Shown in pieces: positions 28,926-38,042 of a stretch of DNA of 64,000 nt. A program made the translations under genes and the position numbers. The stretch's first letter is position 1; each line of letters opens with the position of its first letter. This stretch comes from Nocardia sp. NBC_00403 (GTDB lineage Bacteria; Actinomycetota; Actinomycetes; Mycobacteriales; Mycobacteriaceae). The stretch spans positions 620,001-684,000 of the forward strand of contig NZ_CP107939.1 of NCBI RefSeq assembly GCF_036046055.1. The letters run 5' to 3'. The notes below the pieces were generated by a model that saw only the letters and a program-made list of their open reading frames with translations, was not told the origin of the DNA and ran no database searches.

Positions 28926-29849
28926 TTGATTCTTTCGACCCTCCCGGACCGTCGCGCCGCCGCCGCGCCCGACGCACCCGCCGTCACCGACGACAACATC
29001 GACCTGAACAACACCGAATTCCTGGCCGCCGTGCGGCGGGCCGCCGCCTGCCTGCGCGCCGCGGGCGTCTCGACGGACGACGTAGTCGCGATCATGCTGC
29101 CCGATACCGCCGCCCTCGTCGTATCCCTGTTCGCCACATGGCGTTTGGGTGCCACGGCCGCCCCGATCAACCCATCGCTGACCGCCCCGGAGGCCAGCTA
29201 CCAGATGGCCCAGGCGGGCGCCAAGGTACTGGTCGCCGCGCAGCGGCCCGCCTTCGACGCTCCGGTCCAAGCCGTCATTTCTGCCGACGAACTCACCGCG
29301 GCAGACCCCGCCATCTCGGCAGCGGCGCGGCCCAGCGACGACGCACCAGCGCTGATCATCTACACCAGCGGGAGCAGCCTCGAGCCGAACCGCGTGATGC
29401 TCGACCACATGAACCTCGACGCCGTGTGCCGATTGGCGATCGAGGCATTCGCACTCACCGACGCCGACCACAGCCTGTTGATCCTGCCGCTGTTCCATAT
29501 CAGCGGCATCGTGGTGGGCGTCTTGTCGCCGCTGCTCGCCGGTGGCCGCGCCACCATAGCCGGCCGGTTCAGCCCCACGTCGTTCTTCGAGCGGATCGAG
29601 CGCAGCCATGCGACCTACTTCTCCGCGGACCCGACCATGTACACGGCGCTGTCCGATCTGCCCGCTCAGATACGGCCGAACACCTCGTCGGTGCGGTTCG
29701 CCATCGGCGGCGCGGTGCGGGCCAACGTCGAACAGCGGACCAAGTTCGAACACCGCTACGGCATACCGATCATCGACAGTCACGGGCTGACCGACATTCC
29801 TGGGCGAACACGTTCAACCGCTAACCGGCGTGGAATGGCTCATCTGTAG
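28926..29849 (+). pseudogene. Truncated AMP-binding acyl-CoA synthetase
   Basis: The reading frame encodes the N-terminal 290 residues of an adenylate-forming enzyme. P-loop-like ALIIYTSGSSLEPNRVMLDH near residue 145 (motif YTSGS), LPLFHISGIVVG and the later FAIGGAVRANVEQRTKFEHRYG segment are clear. The A5 motif (normally YGxTE) appears as SHGLTD and homology then stops; residues 291-307 look unrelated. The ATP-binding core after A5 and the whole C-terminal lid domain are missing, so adenylation is not expected. GAGGA 6 nt before TTG 28926 supports the start. A short open frame continues after the stop to 30002 without recognisable homology. Confidence 0.8.
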
Positions 29850-30078
29850 GCATACCGTCGGTTAGACCTCGGAACTTCTGCCATCGAATTTCTGGCGATA
29901 CTCAGCCACGCCCAGACATTGGCCCGACCACGCTTCCGCGCGTTGATGGCACGAGTAATCGGCGCCTCCGTCGACTATCCGGAACTGGTGAAGTATCCGT
30001 GACCGGTACCAAGATCGAAGGAACCGACACAGCGCCGGGACAGCCGCGCCCCTCTTGCGGCTGAGGCGGCACCGAACC

Positions 30079-31311
30079 TCAACGCTGCTGATGGTCTGCG
30101 TCCGTAGTCGTGCACAGGGCGTCGTCGATCAGCTTGCTTTGGGCCTGTTCCACGCGCAGGACGTCGTCCGCGGAATCGGCGAGGACGCCCGACAGCGAGA
30201 CCGTGATGCTGCGCAGGCCATCTGCGGTGACGCCGGCGGCGCTGATCCAGCCGGAATCGCCGCCCTCGTGGCCCCAGTACACCCCGCCGCAGGACAGCGG
30301 GCGTGAGAAGAGCCCCAGCCCGTCACCGGCACCCGGCATGAACTGCTCGAACTCCTTGCTGACCGGAATGGTCTGTTTCATCTGCGTCAGTTGCGCCGGT
30401 GGCAGGAGCCGGCCGCCGAGCAGGGCGCGGAAGAATCGGTTGAGATCGGCGGTGGTGGAGACGAGCCCAGCCTCTCCATTGGCGCCCATGCCGACCTGCT
30501 CGGTGACGTCCACGGGCGGCTCGCCGGGGTTGAATGCCTGATACGTCTCGGCATGTGGTTGGGGCAGCGTGGGTGAAGTACCCGGCCGGAAGGTGTGATC
30601 GAGGCCGAGCGGCCGGACGATCCGATCTCTTACCTCCTCATGCCAGGGGTGCGTGGTAACCCGCTCGATGATCATGCCGAGCAGAACGTAATCGGTGTTG
30701 CCGTAGCTCCAGTCCGTGCCGGGCTGGAAGTCCGGGCGGTGGCCCATCGCCCGAGCGACGGTCTGCTCGGGTGTGTAGGTGTCGTATCGGTGCTGGTAGA
30801 AGTCCTGCGCTGAGGTGTAGTCCGGGTAATCGTCGTGAATGCCGCTGGTGTGCTGGAGCAGTTGGCGGATGGTGATCGCGCCACCGTCATTGCCGTTTCC
30901 GGACACCACGCCGGGCAACCACCGCTCGACCGAGTCGTCCAGAGACAGGCCGCGGTCGCCGGCGAGCTGCAGGATCACAGTGGCCACGAACGCCTTGGTG
31001 ATGCTGGCTATCCGGAAGTAGCCATCCCGAGGGATCGGCTGCCGGGTCGTCAGGTCGGCGACGCCGCTGGTGGCGGTCAGGTTCCGGTCGTCAGAGGTGA
31101 CCACGAGGGCCTGCACTCCCGTCACGCCGAGTGCGGTGAGCGCATCGGCGTCGCGCTGGAGCTGGAGCTGGATTCGGTCGTCGTGCTGCCGGGCGGCTAT
31201 CGCGACAAGCACACTGAGGGAAAGGGTTCCGGCCACGATGGCGGCCAGCGCGAAGTTTCGTCGGATGGATCGGCCGCGCCGCCGTGGTGAGCGAATCGAT
31301 GAACTCGTCAT
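30079..31311 (-). CDS. Exported serine hydrolase (class C beta-lactamase/DD-peptidase fold)
   Basis: A 410-residue protein with an N-terminal membrane anchor or signal (residues 20-40) and a beta-lactamase-type domain. The catalytic SxxK is Ser103-Ile-Thr-Lys106 (RIASITKAF), the second motif is Tyr-Gly-Asn (WSYGNTDY, about 200) and the third is HEGGDSG near 350. Such enzymes act outside the membrane on peptidoglycan peptides or esters. The shorter ATG 31311 start is preferred because the signal follows it; ATG-initiated extension to 31407 is possible. It is divergent from the kinase at 31425, which may sense cell-wall status and control it. Confidence 0.85.
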   Translation of the reverse strand: MTSSSIRSPRRRGRSIRRNFALAAIVAGTLSLSVLVAIAARQHDDRIQLQLQRDADALTALGVTGVQALVVTSDDRNLTATSGVADLTTRQPIPRDGYFRIASITKAFVATVILQLAGDRGLSLDDSVERWLPGVVSGNGNDGGAITIRQLLQHTSGIHDDYPDYTSAQDFYQHRYDTYTPEQTVARAMGHRPDFQPGTDWSYGNTDYVLLGMIIERVTTHPWHEEVRDRIVRPLGLDHTFRPGTSPTLPQPHAETYQAFNPGEPPVDVTEQVGMGANGEAGLVSTTADLNRFFRALLGGRLLPPAQLTQMKQTIPVSKEFEQFMPGAGDGLGLFSRPLSCGGVYWGHEGGDSGWISAAGVTADGLRSITVSLSGVLADSADDVLRVEQAQSKLIDDALCTTTDADHQQR

Positions 31312-31424
31312 GGGCGTTGACGCTAGGTCTGGCCGAGGTGAGCAGACGATACCGCTCACTAGTGACAAAAAGCGGTAGTGGGCTGTAGTGCGAGGCTCGG
31401 TCGCCATGGCCCAGACTTGTGCGA

Positions 31425-32579
31425 ATGAACCACCCTGGGGCCAGTCGGCTTCCGGCGATGTGGCGCGGTCTGGGTTATCTACTGGAAAGCCTGGTCACCG
31501 CCGCGGTCGCCCTGTTCGCGCTGCCCGTACTCATCGTCCCGACGATGGCTCGCGCCTGGGCGTCCTGGCATCGCCGCCGCGCCGACCGGCTGCTGCTTTC
31601 TCCGCGTTCTGGTCCCGTCCGTGTCGGTACGTGGCGTGTTCTCGGGTGGCTGTGCACAAGCATCGTGACCAGTCTGGCGTTCGGGCTCGTCGCGGTGCTG
31701 TGCGCAGGTAACGCGGTGGCCACGGCCATCACGGTGCCCTTGTGGTGGGCGTTGCCCGCCGGCACCCGCGCGGGCGGCTTCGGCGCTGGTGTTCCACTGT
31801 CCGGGTGGGGCACGGCGTTGACCCTGGGGACCGCACAGATGGTCATCTTCGCGGCCTTGACCTACTGGCTGGTTCCACCGCTGGCGCGCCTGCACGCCCG
31901 GATCTGTGTTGCGCTGCTGTCCCCCTCGGCCGCCGATCGGTTGGCGCAGCGTGTGGAGACGCTGACCGAGACGCGGGCCGACGCCATGAACGCGCACGGC
32001 GCGGAGCTCCGCCGGATCGAACGTGACTTGCACGACGGCACCCAAGCCCGGCTGGTGGCCATCGCGATGCGGCTGGGCGTGGCCCGTGAGTCGATGAGCG
32101 AAGACCCCCAGACGGTGGCCAGACTCTTGGAGGAAGCGCATGAGAGTACCGAGGAGGCCATGGTGGAGCTTCGTGCGGTGATCCGGACTATCTACCCGCC
32201 GATCCTCGCCGATCGCGGCCTCGCCGGGGCGCTGGCCGCGCTGGGGGCCCGATCGGCGATCGACACCACCCTCGATATCGGCGACCTCGGCACGATCCCC
32301 GCCGCGGTCGAGACCGTGGCCTACTTCGTGATCGCCGAGGCGCTCACCAACGTTGCCAAGCACAGCCAGGCCACCCGGACCATCGTCCGCGTCGCACGCG
32401 ACGGTGGCCGGCTGTCGATCGAGGTCACCGACGACGGAGTCGGCGGCGCCGATGAGACGCTGGGTACCGGCATCGCCGGAATCCGCCACCGTGTCCTGGC
32501 GCTCGACGGCACCGTCCGCATCCACAGCCCCGGCGGCGGCCCGACCACGATCGCTGTGAGCCTCGCGTGCGGGTCGTGA
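31425..32579 (+). CDS. Membrane sensor histidine kinase (HisKA_3), second copy
   Basis: A 384-residue sensor kinase with about four membrane helices (residues 20-165), the HisKA_3 box with His203 (RIERDLHDGTQARLVAIAM) and the HATPase domain with N-box ALTNVAKHSQA and G-boxes (VTDDGVGG, GTGIAGI). Sequence around the His box and ATPase is close to the kinase at 236, so the pairs are paralogous. ATG 31425 was chosen; a GTG two codons earlier is an alternative. The downstream regulator overlaps by 13 nt. The divergent serine hydrolase suggests a cell-envelope signal; this is inference. Confidence 0.9.
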   Translation: MNHPGASRLPAMWRGLGYLLESLVTAAVALFALPVLIVPTMARAWASWHRRRADRLLLSPRSGPVRVGTWRVLGWLCTSIVTSLAFGLVAVLCAGNAVATAITVPLWWALPAGTRAGGFGAGVPLSGWGTALTLGTAQMVIFAALTYWLVPPLARLHARICVALLSPSAADRLAQRVETLTETRADAMNAHGAELRRIERDLHDGTQARLVAIAMRLGVARESMSEDPQTVARLLEEAHESTEEAMVELRAVIRTIYPPILADRGLAGALAALGARSAIDTTLDIGDLGTIPAAVETVAYFVIAEALTNVAKHSQATRTIVRVARDGGRLSIEVTDDGVGGADETLGTGIAGIRHRVLALDGTVRIHSPGGGPTTIAVSLACGS

Positions 32580-33211
32580 TCGCCGAGGACAACGTCCTGC
32601 TGTCCAATGGGCTGGAACTCCTGCTGACCGCCAAGGGCTTTCACGTCGCCGCGATCACCCAGGACGCCCCCGGCTTCCTCGCCGCCGTCACCGAACACCG
32701 ACCGGACGTCACCATCGTCGACGTACGGCTACCGCCGACCTTCCGCGACGAGGGCATCCACGCCGCCATCCGCGCCCGCCGCCAGCACCCCGGCCTACCC
32801 GTACTCGTCCTCTCCCAATACGTCGAGCAGCAGTACGCAGGCGAACTGATCTCCGACGGACGCGGCGGCGTCGGCTACCTGCTCAAGGACCGGGTGAGCC
32901 GGGTGAGCGAGTTCATCGACGCGCTGCGGCGGGTCGCCGCCGGCGACACCGTCATGGACCCCGAGGTGATCGGGCAGCTCCTCACCCGTCACGCCCACGA
33001 CCCGATTGCCGCCCTCACGCCACGCGAACGCGAAGTTCTCGCCCTGATGGCCGAGGGCAGGGACAACGCCACGATCGCGGCCCGGCTCGTCATCACCGAG
33101 AACGCCGTCCACAAGCACATCGGCAACATCTTCGCCAAGCTCGGCCTCTCGCCGGCTGATAGCGGCCACCGACGCGTCCTCGCCGTCCTCACCTATCTCA
33201 GCCGCCACTGA
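32567..33211 (+). CDS. NarL/LuxR-family response regulator, second copy
   Basis: A 214-residue response regulator: acidic pocket Glu7-Asp8, phosphoacceptor Asp52 (VTIVDVRLPP), Lys107 (YLLKDRV), and a LuxR helix-turn-helix (LTPREREVLALMAEG, AVHKHIGNIFAKLG). It starts at GTG 32567 within the kinase coding region, so translation is coupled. It closely resembles the regulator at 1609, including the unusual RR segment PPTFRDEG. The 31312-31424 gap between kinase and hydrolase genes is a likely binding site. Confidence 0.92.
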   Translation: MRVVIAEDNVLLSNGLELLLTAKGFHVAAITQDAPGFLAAVTEHRPDVTIVDVRLPPTFRDEGIHAAIRARRQHPGLPVLVLSQYVEQQYAGELISDGRGGVGYLLKDRVSRVSEFIDALRRVAAGDTVMDPEVIGQLLTRHAHDPIAALTPREREVLALMAEGRDNATIAARLVITENAVHKHIGNIFAKLGLSPADSGHRRVLAVLTYLSRH

Positions 33212-33278
33212 ACCTATCTCAGCCGCGCCGACCGGGTCAGCTATTGGACCGGTGGCCGATGCGGGCAGCTACCGCTGG

Positions 33279-33713
33279 TCACCCGTGCCCAGTCTCCGAG
33301 CATTCGATTTCCTTGGTGACTTCGTTGTCTTCAGGATTGGCGTCCTGGTCGCTGCTGGTCACTCGAGCCCATACGCGTACGTGGCGGGTGATGGGTTTCC
33401 CATCTTCGTCGCTGAGGGGGAAGAGGTTGACCTGTTTGGATTCGACGGGGCGAGGATAGTCGTGACTGCCGATCGGGCCTCCGTCGATGGACCACTCGAC
33501 ACGCACGTCGTGCGCCGTGGCCGAGCCGAGATTACGAATCATGACCTGCGCGGGGAGCGGTTGCCCCATTGGCGCCCTGGAGCTACAGCCCACCGACAGC
33601 TCCAGGTCGGGCAGGCCCTCTGCCTGTGCGGCGGTGCTGGTGACGACTGCTGCCGCCGATATCAGAGCCGACACGCCAGCCGCGGCGGCGTATTTCACAA
33701 CGATGTACCTCAC
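33279..33713 (-). CDS. Secreted CARDB-like domain protein
   Basis: A 144-residue exported protein. A signal peptide (YAAAAGVSALISAAAVVTST, residues 8-27, then AQA) precedes a single beta-sandwich domain with CARDB-like signature LPDLELSVGCSS, AQVMIRNLGSATAHDVRVEW and a late VTKEIEC. Two cysteines could form a disulfide. GTG 33713 was chosen because AAGGA lies 6 nt before it; an ATG at 33746 is possible. CARDB domains are adhesion or scaffold modules. Function is unknown. Confidence 0.75.
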   Translation of the reverse strand: MRYIVVKYAAAAGVSALISAAAVVTSTAAQAEGLPDLELSVGCSSRAPMGQPLPAQVMIRNLGSATAHDVRVEWSIDGGPIGSHDYPRPVESKQVNLFPLSDEDGKPITRHVRVWARVTSSDQDANPEDNEVTKEIECSETGHG

Positions 33714-33917
33714 AGGCCTTCCTTCGTGAATGTTGTTGACCGACATGGGTTCTTCAACCGATTCCCGACAACTTACATACTGGGGACGCCCGATCGCTGC
33801 TGGAGCTGGGATCGTTCTGCCCGACTCGAGCACTCAGCCAGAACAACTCACCTTCGATGACCGGATCGCGCAGCAACCGCGCGTGCTCGATCTCCTCGTC
33901 CGCTTCCAACGGCCGTC

Positions 33918-34325
33918 TCAGCCTGCGGACCCGGTCGACATCCGGCGGTATGAGGCAGGATCGTTGTCGACCACCGCACTCAGGTATTCGACGCTGTGCG
34001 GGGAGCCGGTAATCCACTTGCCGAAATCATCTTCGAAACCCGGCTTGTAGTAACTCGGGCAGGAAGGCCGCAACACTTCAGTCTGGTGCGGGCCTACCCA
34101 CGTGCTGGACTGCTGTCCGAGGCCGGTCGTGCAGTTCATCCGCCAGGTCACGCGGTAGGTGTCGTCGGTGTCGTTGCGGCAGGTGTAGTCGGCACGGCAG
34201 TTCAGTCCGGGGGCGAGTTCCTTGGCGGCGGCCTGCGGGGCGAGCACCGCGGCCCCGACAGCGATCAGAGCGGCGATGCCGACTCCCACTGCCGATCGGG
34301 TCCGCAGTCCATTGCTGTTCGTCAT
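33918..34325 (-). CDS. Small secreted cysteine-containing protein
   Basis: A 135-residue exported protein. A signal peptide (GVGIAALIAVGAAVLAPQAAA) ends near residue 35. The mature part has four cysteines (LNCRADYTCRNDT, WRMNCTTG, RPSCPSYY), likely two disulfides. ATG 34325 gives a normal signal peptide; GTG 34361, preceded by GAAAGGG, would add 12 residues. No family was recognised. It lies next to another small exported protein gene on the same strand, spaced by about 200 nt. Confidence 0.65.
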   Translation of the reverse strand: MTNSNGLRTRSAVGVGIAALIAVGAAVLAPQAAAKELAPGLNCRADYTCRNDTDDTYRVTWRMNCTTGLGQQSSTWVGPHQTEVLRPSCPSYYKPGFEDDFGKWITGSPHSVEYLSAVVDNDPASYRRMSTGSAG

Positions 34326-34694
34326 GTCGGCAACGGTAGGCAGATCAGCGAGCCGCGTCACTGGCCCTTTCCCCCCGATCCATGGTGGAGCCAGCTATAC
34401 CTTGACGCGGTGTGGATGTGGAAAAGCTCACTGGTGCACCGACTTCAGGATGATCGGCGCGCGGAGGAACCAGCTCGTCTGCAAAGCCCGGCCCCCGAGG
34501 CGAGCGAAGATGTCGGACAGGGTCATTGCGGCCCTGATGCAGTGGCGGGTGATGGGTTCAGACTGGATGATGGCGTTGGGCTTCCAGTCTGTGAGCGCGC
34601 TGCGCGGACTCGGTGTGGTCGGGTTCGCCGCGTCATGGGCTTCGCGTTCGTGCGACAGCCCCGAGGCCCACACCGGATCACCTACAGTCGATCC
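34326..34694. other. Intergenic region without a supportable gene
   Basis: About 370 nt between divergent small exported-protein genes. Open stretches on the minus strand (about 34428-34673) show no family signature and no ribosome binding site. It likely includes promoters for both neighbours. Confidence 0.4.
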
Positions 34695-35126
34695 ATGGTC
34701 GCTTGGCGAATCGCGCGGTGGGGACTTCTGGCTGTCCTATTCCTGGCCACGGCGGGGTGCCGCGAGCCGGATGTGCCACCGGACGCACCGACCGCCGATC
34801 TCGGTACCGAGTTCACGCTCGCCCCCGGCAATACGATGCGGGTCGATGACGATCGTATGCGGGTGTCGTTCGACAAAGTGTCGCAGGACAGTCGGTGTCC
34901 GAAGGATGTCGACTGTGTGTGGGAGGGAGATGCGACCATAATCGCGACGGTAACCGTCGGTTCCGCGCAATCGCGACAGGAATTCCACTCGAACCGGCGC
35001 CTCGCTTCAGCGGCAACGGTCGATGGCTACCGGATCGAACTGAAGGCCCTCAGCCCCGAACTCCTCAGTACCCAGTCGATTTCGCCGTCCGACTATCGCG
35101 TGGCTTTACTCGTAACTCGGGCGTGA
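34695..35126 (+). CDS. Small lipoprotein, function unknown
   Basis: A 143-residue protein with a short basic N-terminus, hydrophobic stretch (WGLLAVLFLATAGC) and Cys22 in a lipobox-like position, so probably a lipoprotein, although Thr instead of Leu at -3 is unusual. The mature domain carries the motif SRCPKDVDCVWEGDATI, typical of small exported bacterial proteins with a paired-cysteine beta domain. The frame is open upstream, but ATG 34695 places the signal at the N-terminus. No operon partner. Confidence 0.7.
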   Translation: MVAWRIARWGLLAVLFLATAGCREPDVPPDAPTADLGTEFTLAPGNTMRVDDDRMRVSFDKVSQDSRCPKDVDCVWEGDATIIATVTVGSAQSRQEFHSNRRLASAATVDGYRIELKALSPELLSTQSISPSDYRVALLVTRA

Positions 35127-35251
35127 CCGGTTGCGGGCAGCGCTCAGTCGCTGTGTCAGCCGGCCGGGGCTGACGGGCCGACCAGGCCCGCCGCACTGCA
35201 AAGGCACCTATGGTGGCGGCTGCGAGCTGGGGCTTTATCTACGGTGGGTAG

Positions 35252-35530
35252 GTGGATGAAGTGTGGAGCGAGGAGGAATACGTTGAATACTTGCGGGAAG
35301 AGCGCCGCCGTTTTACGTGGGTGATGCAACGATACGGAGGGCTTTCGTCGGTGGAGGCCGAGGCTGCTGCGTTGGAGTCGTATCCATATGAGGCGGCGGA
35401 TAAGCCGTTTCGTGGTCTGATCTTCCATGACGACGCGTGGCATTGGGCGATGCTGAGGATCCACGGCGATAACTACACGATGGAGCATCCCGAACTGTGC
35501 GTACCGTCGTCGGAGTACGAGGCGCTCTAG
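35252..35530 (+). CDS. Small acidic hypothetical protein
   Basis: A 92-residue acidic protein starting at GTG 35252. It is rich in Glu and aromatic residues (WSEEEYVEYLREERRRF; FHDDAWHWAMLRIHG) and has no signal or helix. Its size and acidity resemble small immunity-type proteins, and it lies beside, but opposite to, a type VII secretion accessory operon. A link is speculation. No known family was recognised. Confidence 0.5.
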   Translation: MDEVWSEEEYVEYLREERRRFTWVMQRYGGLSSVEAEAAALESYPYEAADKPFRGLIFHDDAWHWAMLRIHGDNYTMEHPELCVPSSEYEAL

Positions 35531-35590
35531 TTGCTACTGCCGGTCTCCGCTCGGTTCTCCGGGCATGGGCCATGCCTCGCCTGAGCCCGC

Positions 35591-36370
35591 CTACCGACGC
35601 TGACGCAGGTACTCGTCGTGTTCGAGGTCTTCGCGGTAGTAGCGCTGGGTGAGGGTCATGAGGCGATGGATTTCGGCTGCCATGGCTTGGGGAGCAAGGG
35701 GTTTGGCGATGATCGGGTCGCCGGTTCTGACGTAGTAGCGGCCGTCTTCGTAGTCCATCCACCAGAAACCGCGACCGAAGCCGGGGCGGGCGTCGAGTGC
35801 CGGGCCGGAGAATACGGCGATTTCGCCGATGGCGTGCCGGGGGCGTTTGAAAACGCGGTCCAACTGTTCGACGAGGCTGATTTCGTAGGGTGCGCGGACC
35901 GCGCGGTCCCGATCGGCCGCGAGTGTTTCGCGGCGCACCTCTAGTGGTTTGCCGGTTCCGGCGCGCATCTTCGGCAGGGCCGCTACCGCTTGTTCGGCGA
36001 CTTTCTTTGCGGAGCAATAACTTACGATCACGTCAGCACCGGTATCGAGAGCCGCGCCCGGCAGCTGGACCAGGGTCGCACCCGCCTTGTCGCGCACCGC
36101 ACCGTGAAATCGGTAGACGGCCAAGGGGTCTCGGTTGTCGAAACCTTTCGACTCGATCCGGGTATCCGGTTCCAGCAGTATGTCCAGTGCCCGCTCCAGA
36201 TCGACGGCGTACTTGCCGAGCAGCGCGTCGACCGCAGCCTCCCGCTGCCGTTTCAGCGCGCTGAAATCCATTTCCTCAGGCCGGAATTGGAGCGGATAGG
36301 GCAGCCGGTCACGACCGTAGGCGGCCCAGAGGATCTCGAACTCTTGGCCGGTGAAGCGCCACTCAGCCAT
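35591..36370 (-). CDS. EspG-family ESX secretion chaperone
   Basis: A 259-residue protein with EspG-type features: opening WRFTGQEFEILWAAYGRDRLPYPL (seen in its start FTGQEFEILWAAYGRDRLPY), a middle beta region around YRFHGAVRDKAGATLVQL, and the late segment FWWMDYEDGRYYVRTGDP. EspG proteins bind PPE/WXG-type substrates in the cytoplasm and guide them to the ESX machinery. ATG 36370 overlaps the stop of the PPE-like gene by 8 nt. It is the last gene of the four-gene accessory operon. Confidence 0.85.
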   Translation of the reverse strand: MAEWRFTGQEFEILWAAYGRDRLPYPLQFRPEEMDFSALKRQREAAVDALLGKYAVDLERALDILLEPDTRIESKGFDNRDPLAVYRFHGAVRDKAGATLVQLPGAALDTGADVIVSYCSAKKVAEQAVAALPKMRAGTGKPLEVRRETLAADRDRAVRAPYEISLVEQLDRVFKRPRHAIGEIAVFSGPALDARPGFGRGFWWMDYEDGRYYVRTGDPIIAKPLAPQAMAAEIHRLMTLTQRYYREDLEHDEYLRQRR

Positions 36371-37658
36371 GGCCCCCACCGATGACCGGCGGCACCGTTT
36401 TCGGTAGCGAGTCCAGGCCGGTGACTTCTTCGCCATTCTGTTTGTTGATCAGATAGTCCTTGGTGCCGGAGGTCTCACGCTCATCGTCCTTACCTTTGCC
36501 TGCCGCGCCTGGCGCGACGCCGGACGTGCCGGCGGTACCCGGCCGGTTGCCGGTGCCCGCGGACGCCGCGAGCGGGTTCGCGCCGGATTGCTGAGGAACA
36601 CCGGGAATGCTGCGCCCCGGTGCCGGGGTGCCAGGAGTGCTGGGAATGCCTGGGCTGCTCGGCCTTCCGGGTGTGCTCGGTGCGCCGGTGGAGCGCGGTG
36701 GAATCGTTGGGGTCGGGGTGGTCGGACTCGGGGTGCCGGTGCCGCTCGGTGTGTTCGCCGGGGTGCCAGGCGTGTTCGCAGGCGAAGCGGGCTGTTGCGT
36801 CGCGTTGGCCGGGTTTACCGATTGTGGTGTCGTCGCGGCCGGGTCGGTGGCGAGTTGCTGTTCGGGGCTACCGCCCGGCTCTTCGGAGCCCGGGTTTCCG
36901 GTGCCCTCAGGAACTTCGCTCGGTTTTCCGGGTTCGCCGGAACCAGTCGGGCCAGGGGATGTACCACCGGGCGGTGCGACCAGCGGTTGCGCCGGGTCGT
37001 CGACGATGGACGGCGCGGCAGGCAGGACAGGAACGCCGTGGTCGGTCTGGTTCACCACCTGACCGAAGACTGTGCGCAGCACCCGGCGCGCCTCCTGGGT
37101 GGCCTCCTCCTCGGTGTAGTCGCCGCTCTTCATCACGCCTTCTTGCGGCAGCGTCTTGCCGTGAAGGTCCGGGCGTTGCGTGGCCTGCGGCATCAAGGCT
37201 TGGGTCTGCTCCAGCCCGGTTTGCAACTCGAGCAGTTTGAAACTCACCAATGCCGCTGCCCCGGACAGATTTTCGGACTTCTTGGCATAGTTGTTCACCG
37301 CAGCAGCTGCCGCCGCACCGGACTGCCCCGTCCACCCGCCGTGCCCGCCATCACCGTTGACGGTGCGGGCGAAGTGCTGGTTGAACAACGTTGTCACGGC
37401 AGTGAGCTGCGCCCCGATTCTCAGCCACGCCTCCCCGGCCTGCCGGGCGGCACTCGGCCGCATCGCGTCGACGGCCTCGACCATCTGCGTCAGCGTCATG
37501 CTGTCGTAGTTGTCCGGGCCGGGGATTTTGGGCGGATCGAACTCGCCCGTGAAGTTGCCGGTCAACGAGTTCGTGCTGGTGTAGATCGCTTCCCGATCGC
37601 GGTTCCACTGTTCTTGCGCGGCGATGATGCGGGCGCGGTAGTCGTCGTAGGAACTCAT
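36363..37658 (-). CDS. PPE/WXG-like ESX substrate with proline-rich tail
   Basis: A 431-residue protein. The first 190 residues are helical with a WXG/PPE-type pattern (helix, turn WTGQSGAAAAAAVNNYAKKS, helix) and resemble nocardial PPE-domain proteins. Residues 210-380 are a Pro/Thr/Ser/Gly-rich low-complexity region, and the C-terminus ends YLINKQNGEEVTGLDSLPKT. It is probably an ESX substrate that EspG carries. Both neighbours overlap it (ATGA at the upstream gene), so translation is coupled. Role outside the cell is unknown. Confidence 0.8.
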   Translation of the reverse strand: MSSYDDYRARIIAAQEQWNRDREAIYTSTNSLTGNFTGEFDPPKIPGPDNYDSMTLTQMVEAVDAMRPSAARQAGEAWLRIGAQLTAVTTLFNQHFARTVNGDGGHGGWTGQSGAAAAAAVNNYAKKSENLSGAAALVSFKLLELQTGLEQTQALMPQATQRPDLHGKTLPQEGVMKSGDYTEEEATQEARRVLRTVFGQVVNQTDHGVPVLPAAPSIVDDPAQPLVAPPGGTSPGPTGSGEPGKPSEVPEGTGNPGSEEPGGSPEQQLATDPAATTPQSVNPANATQQPASPANTPGTPANTPSGTGTPSPTTPTPTIPPRSTGAPSTPGRPSSPGIPSTPGTPAPGRSIPGVPQQSGANPLAASAGTGNRPGTAGTSGVAPGAAGKGKDDERETSGTKDYLINKQNGEEVTGLDSLPKTVPPVIGGGHG

Positions 37659-38035
37659 TGTGGGATGTCCACTCCGGTGAGCTGATCGGCGCGAGTTTGG
37701 TCGATCTCCACGAAGTTCGAGATGGCTTTAGCTACAACCTCTTTCGCCATCTTGACTGTGTCTATGTGCTGCTGAAGCACTGTGTCGATCGACTGGTCGG
37801 TACCGGTGGCCTTCAGTTTGAACTTCTCCTCCAAGGCCAAGCTAGACGGAAAGGGACCAAAACCGGTGACGTGCTGGACGGTGCCCACAATCTCCAGAAT
37901 GTTGCCGAGGCGGTCGAGGTAGTCGTCACATATTTTGTCCAGCCCCTTGCCCACCTCGGGGTCAAGTGAGATCTCGCCCGCGTTGGCTAGATCGAGAACC
38001 GTGCGCCACTCCGCAGGATCTACGCCAAACTCCAT
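37655..38035 (-). CDS. WXG-like small protein of the ESX accessory operon
   Basis: A 126-residue mostly helical protein (MEFGVDPAEWRTVLDLANAG, then FKLKATGTDQSIDTVLQQH). It lacks a signal peptide and has heptad-like spacing, consistent with a WXG100-like or ESX partner of the PPE-like product. ATG 38035 was chosen because the frame opens far upstream without homology. It overlaps the next gene as ATGA. Annotated relatives exist in Nocardia beside DUF3558 lipoproteins; function is inferred from position. Confidence 0.7.
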   Translation of the reverse strand: MEFGVDPAEWRTVLDLANAGEISLDPEVGKGLDKICDDYLDRLGNILEIVGTVQHVTGFGPFPSSLALEEKFKLKATGTDQSIDTVLQQHIDTVKMAKEVVAKAISNFVEIDQTRADQLTGVDIPQ

Positions 38036-38042
38036 GGTCCAC

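Noticed and set aside
34428..34673. Minus-strand frame of 81 codons between exported-protein genes
   Set aside because: No ribosome site and no recognisable domain.
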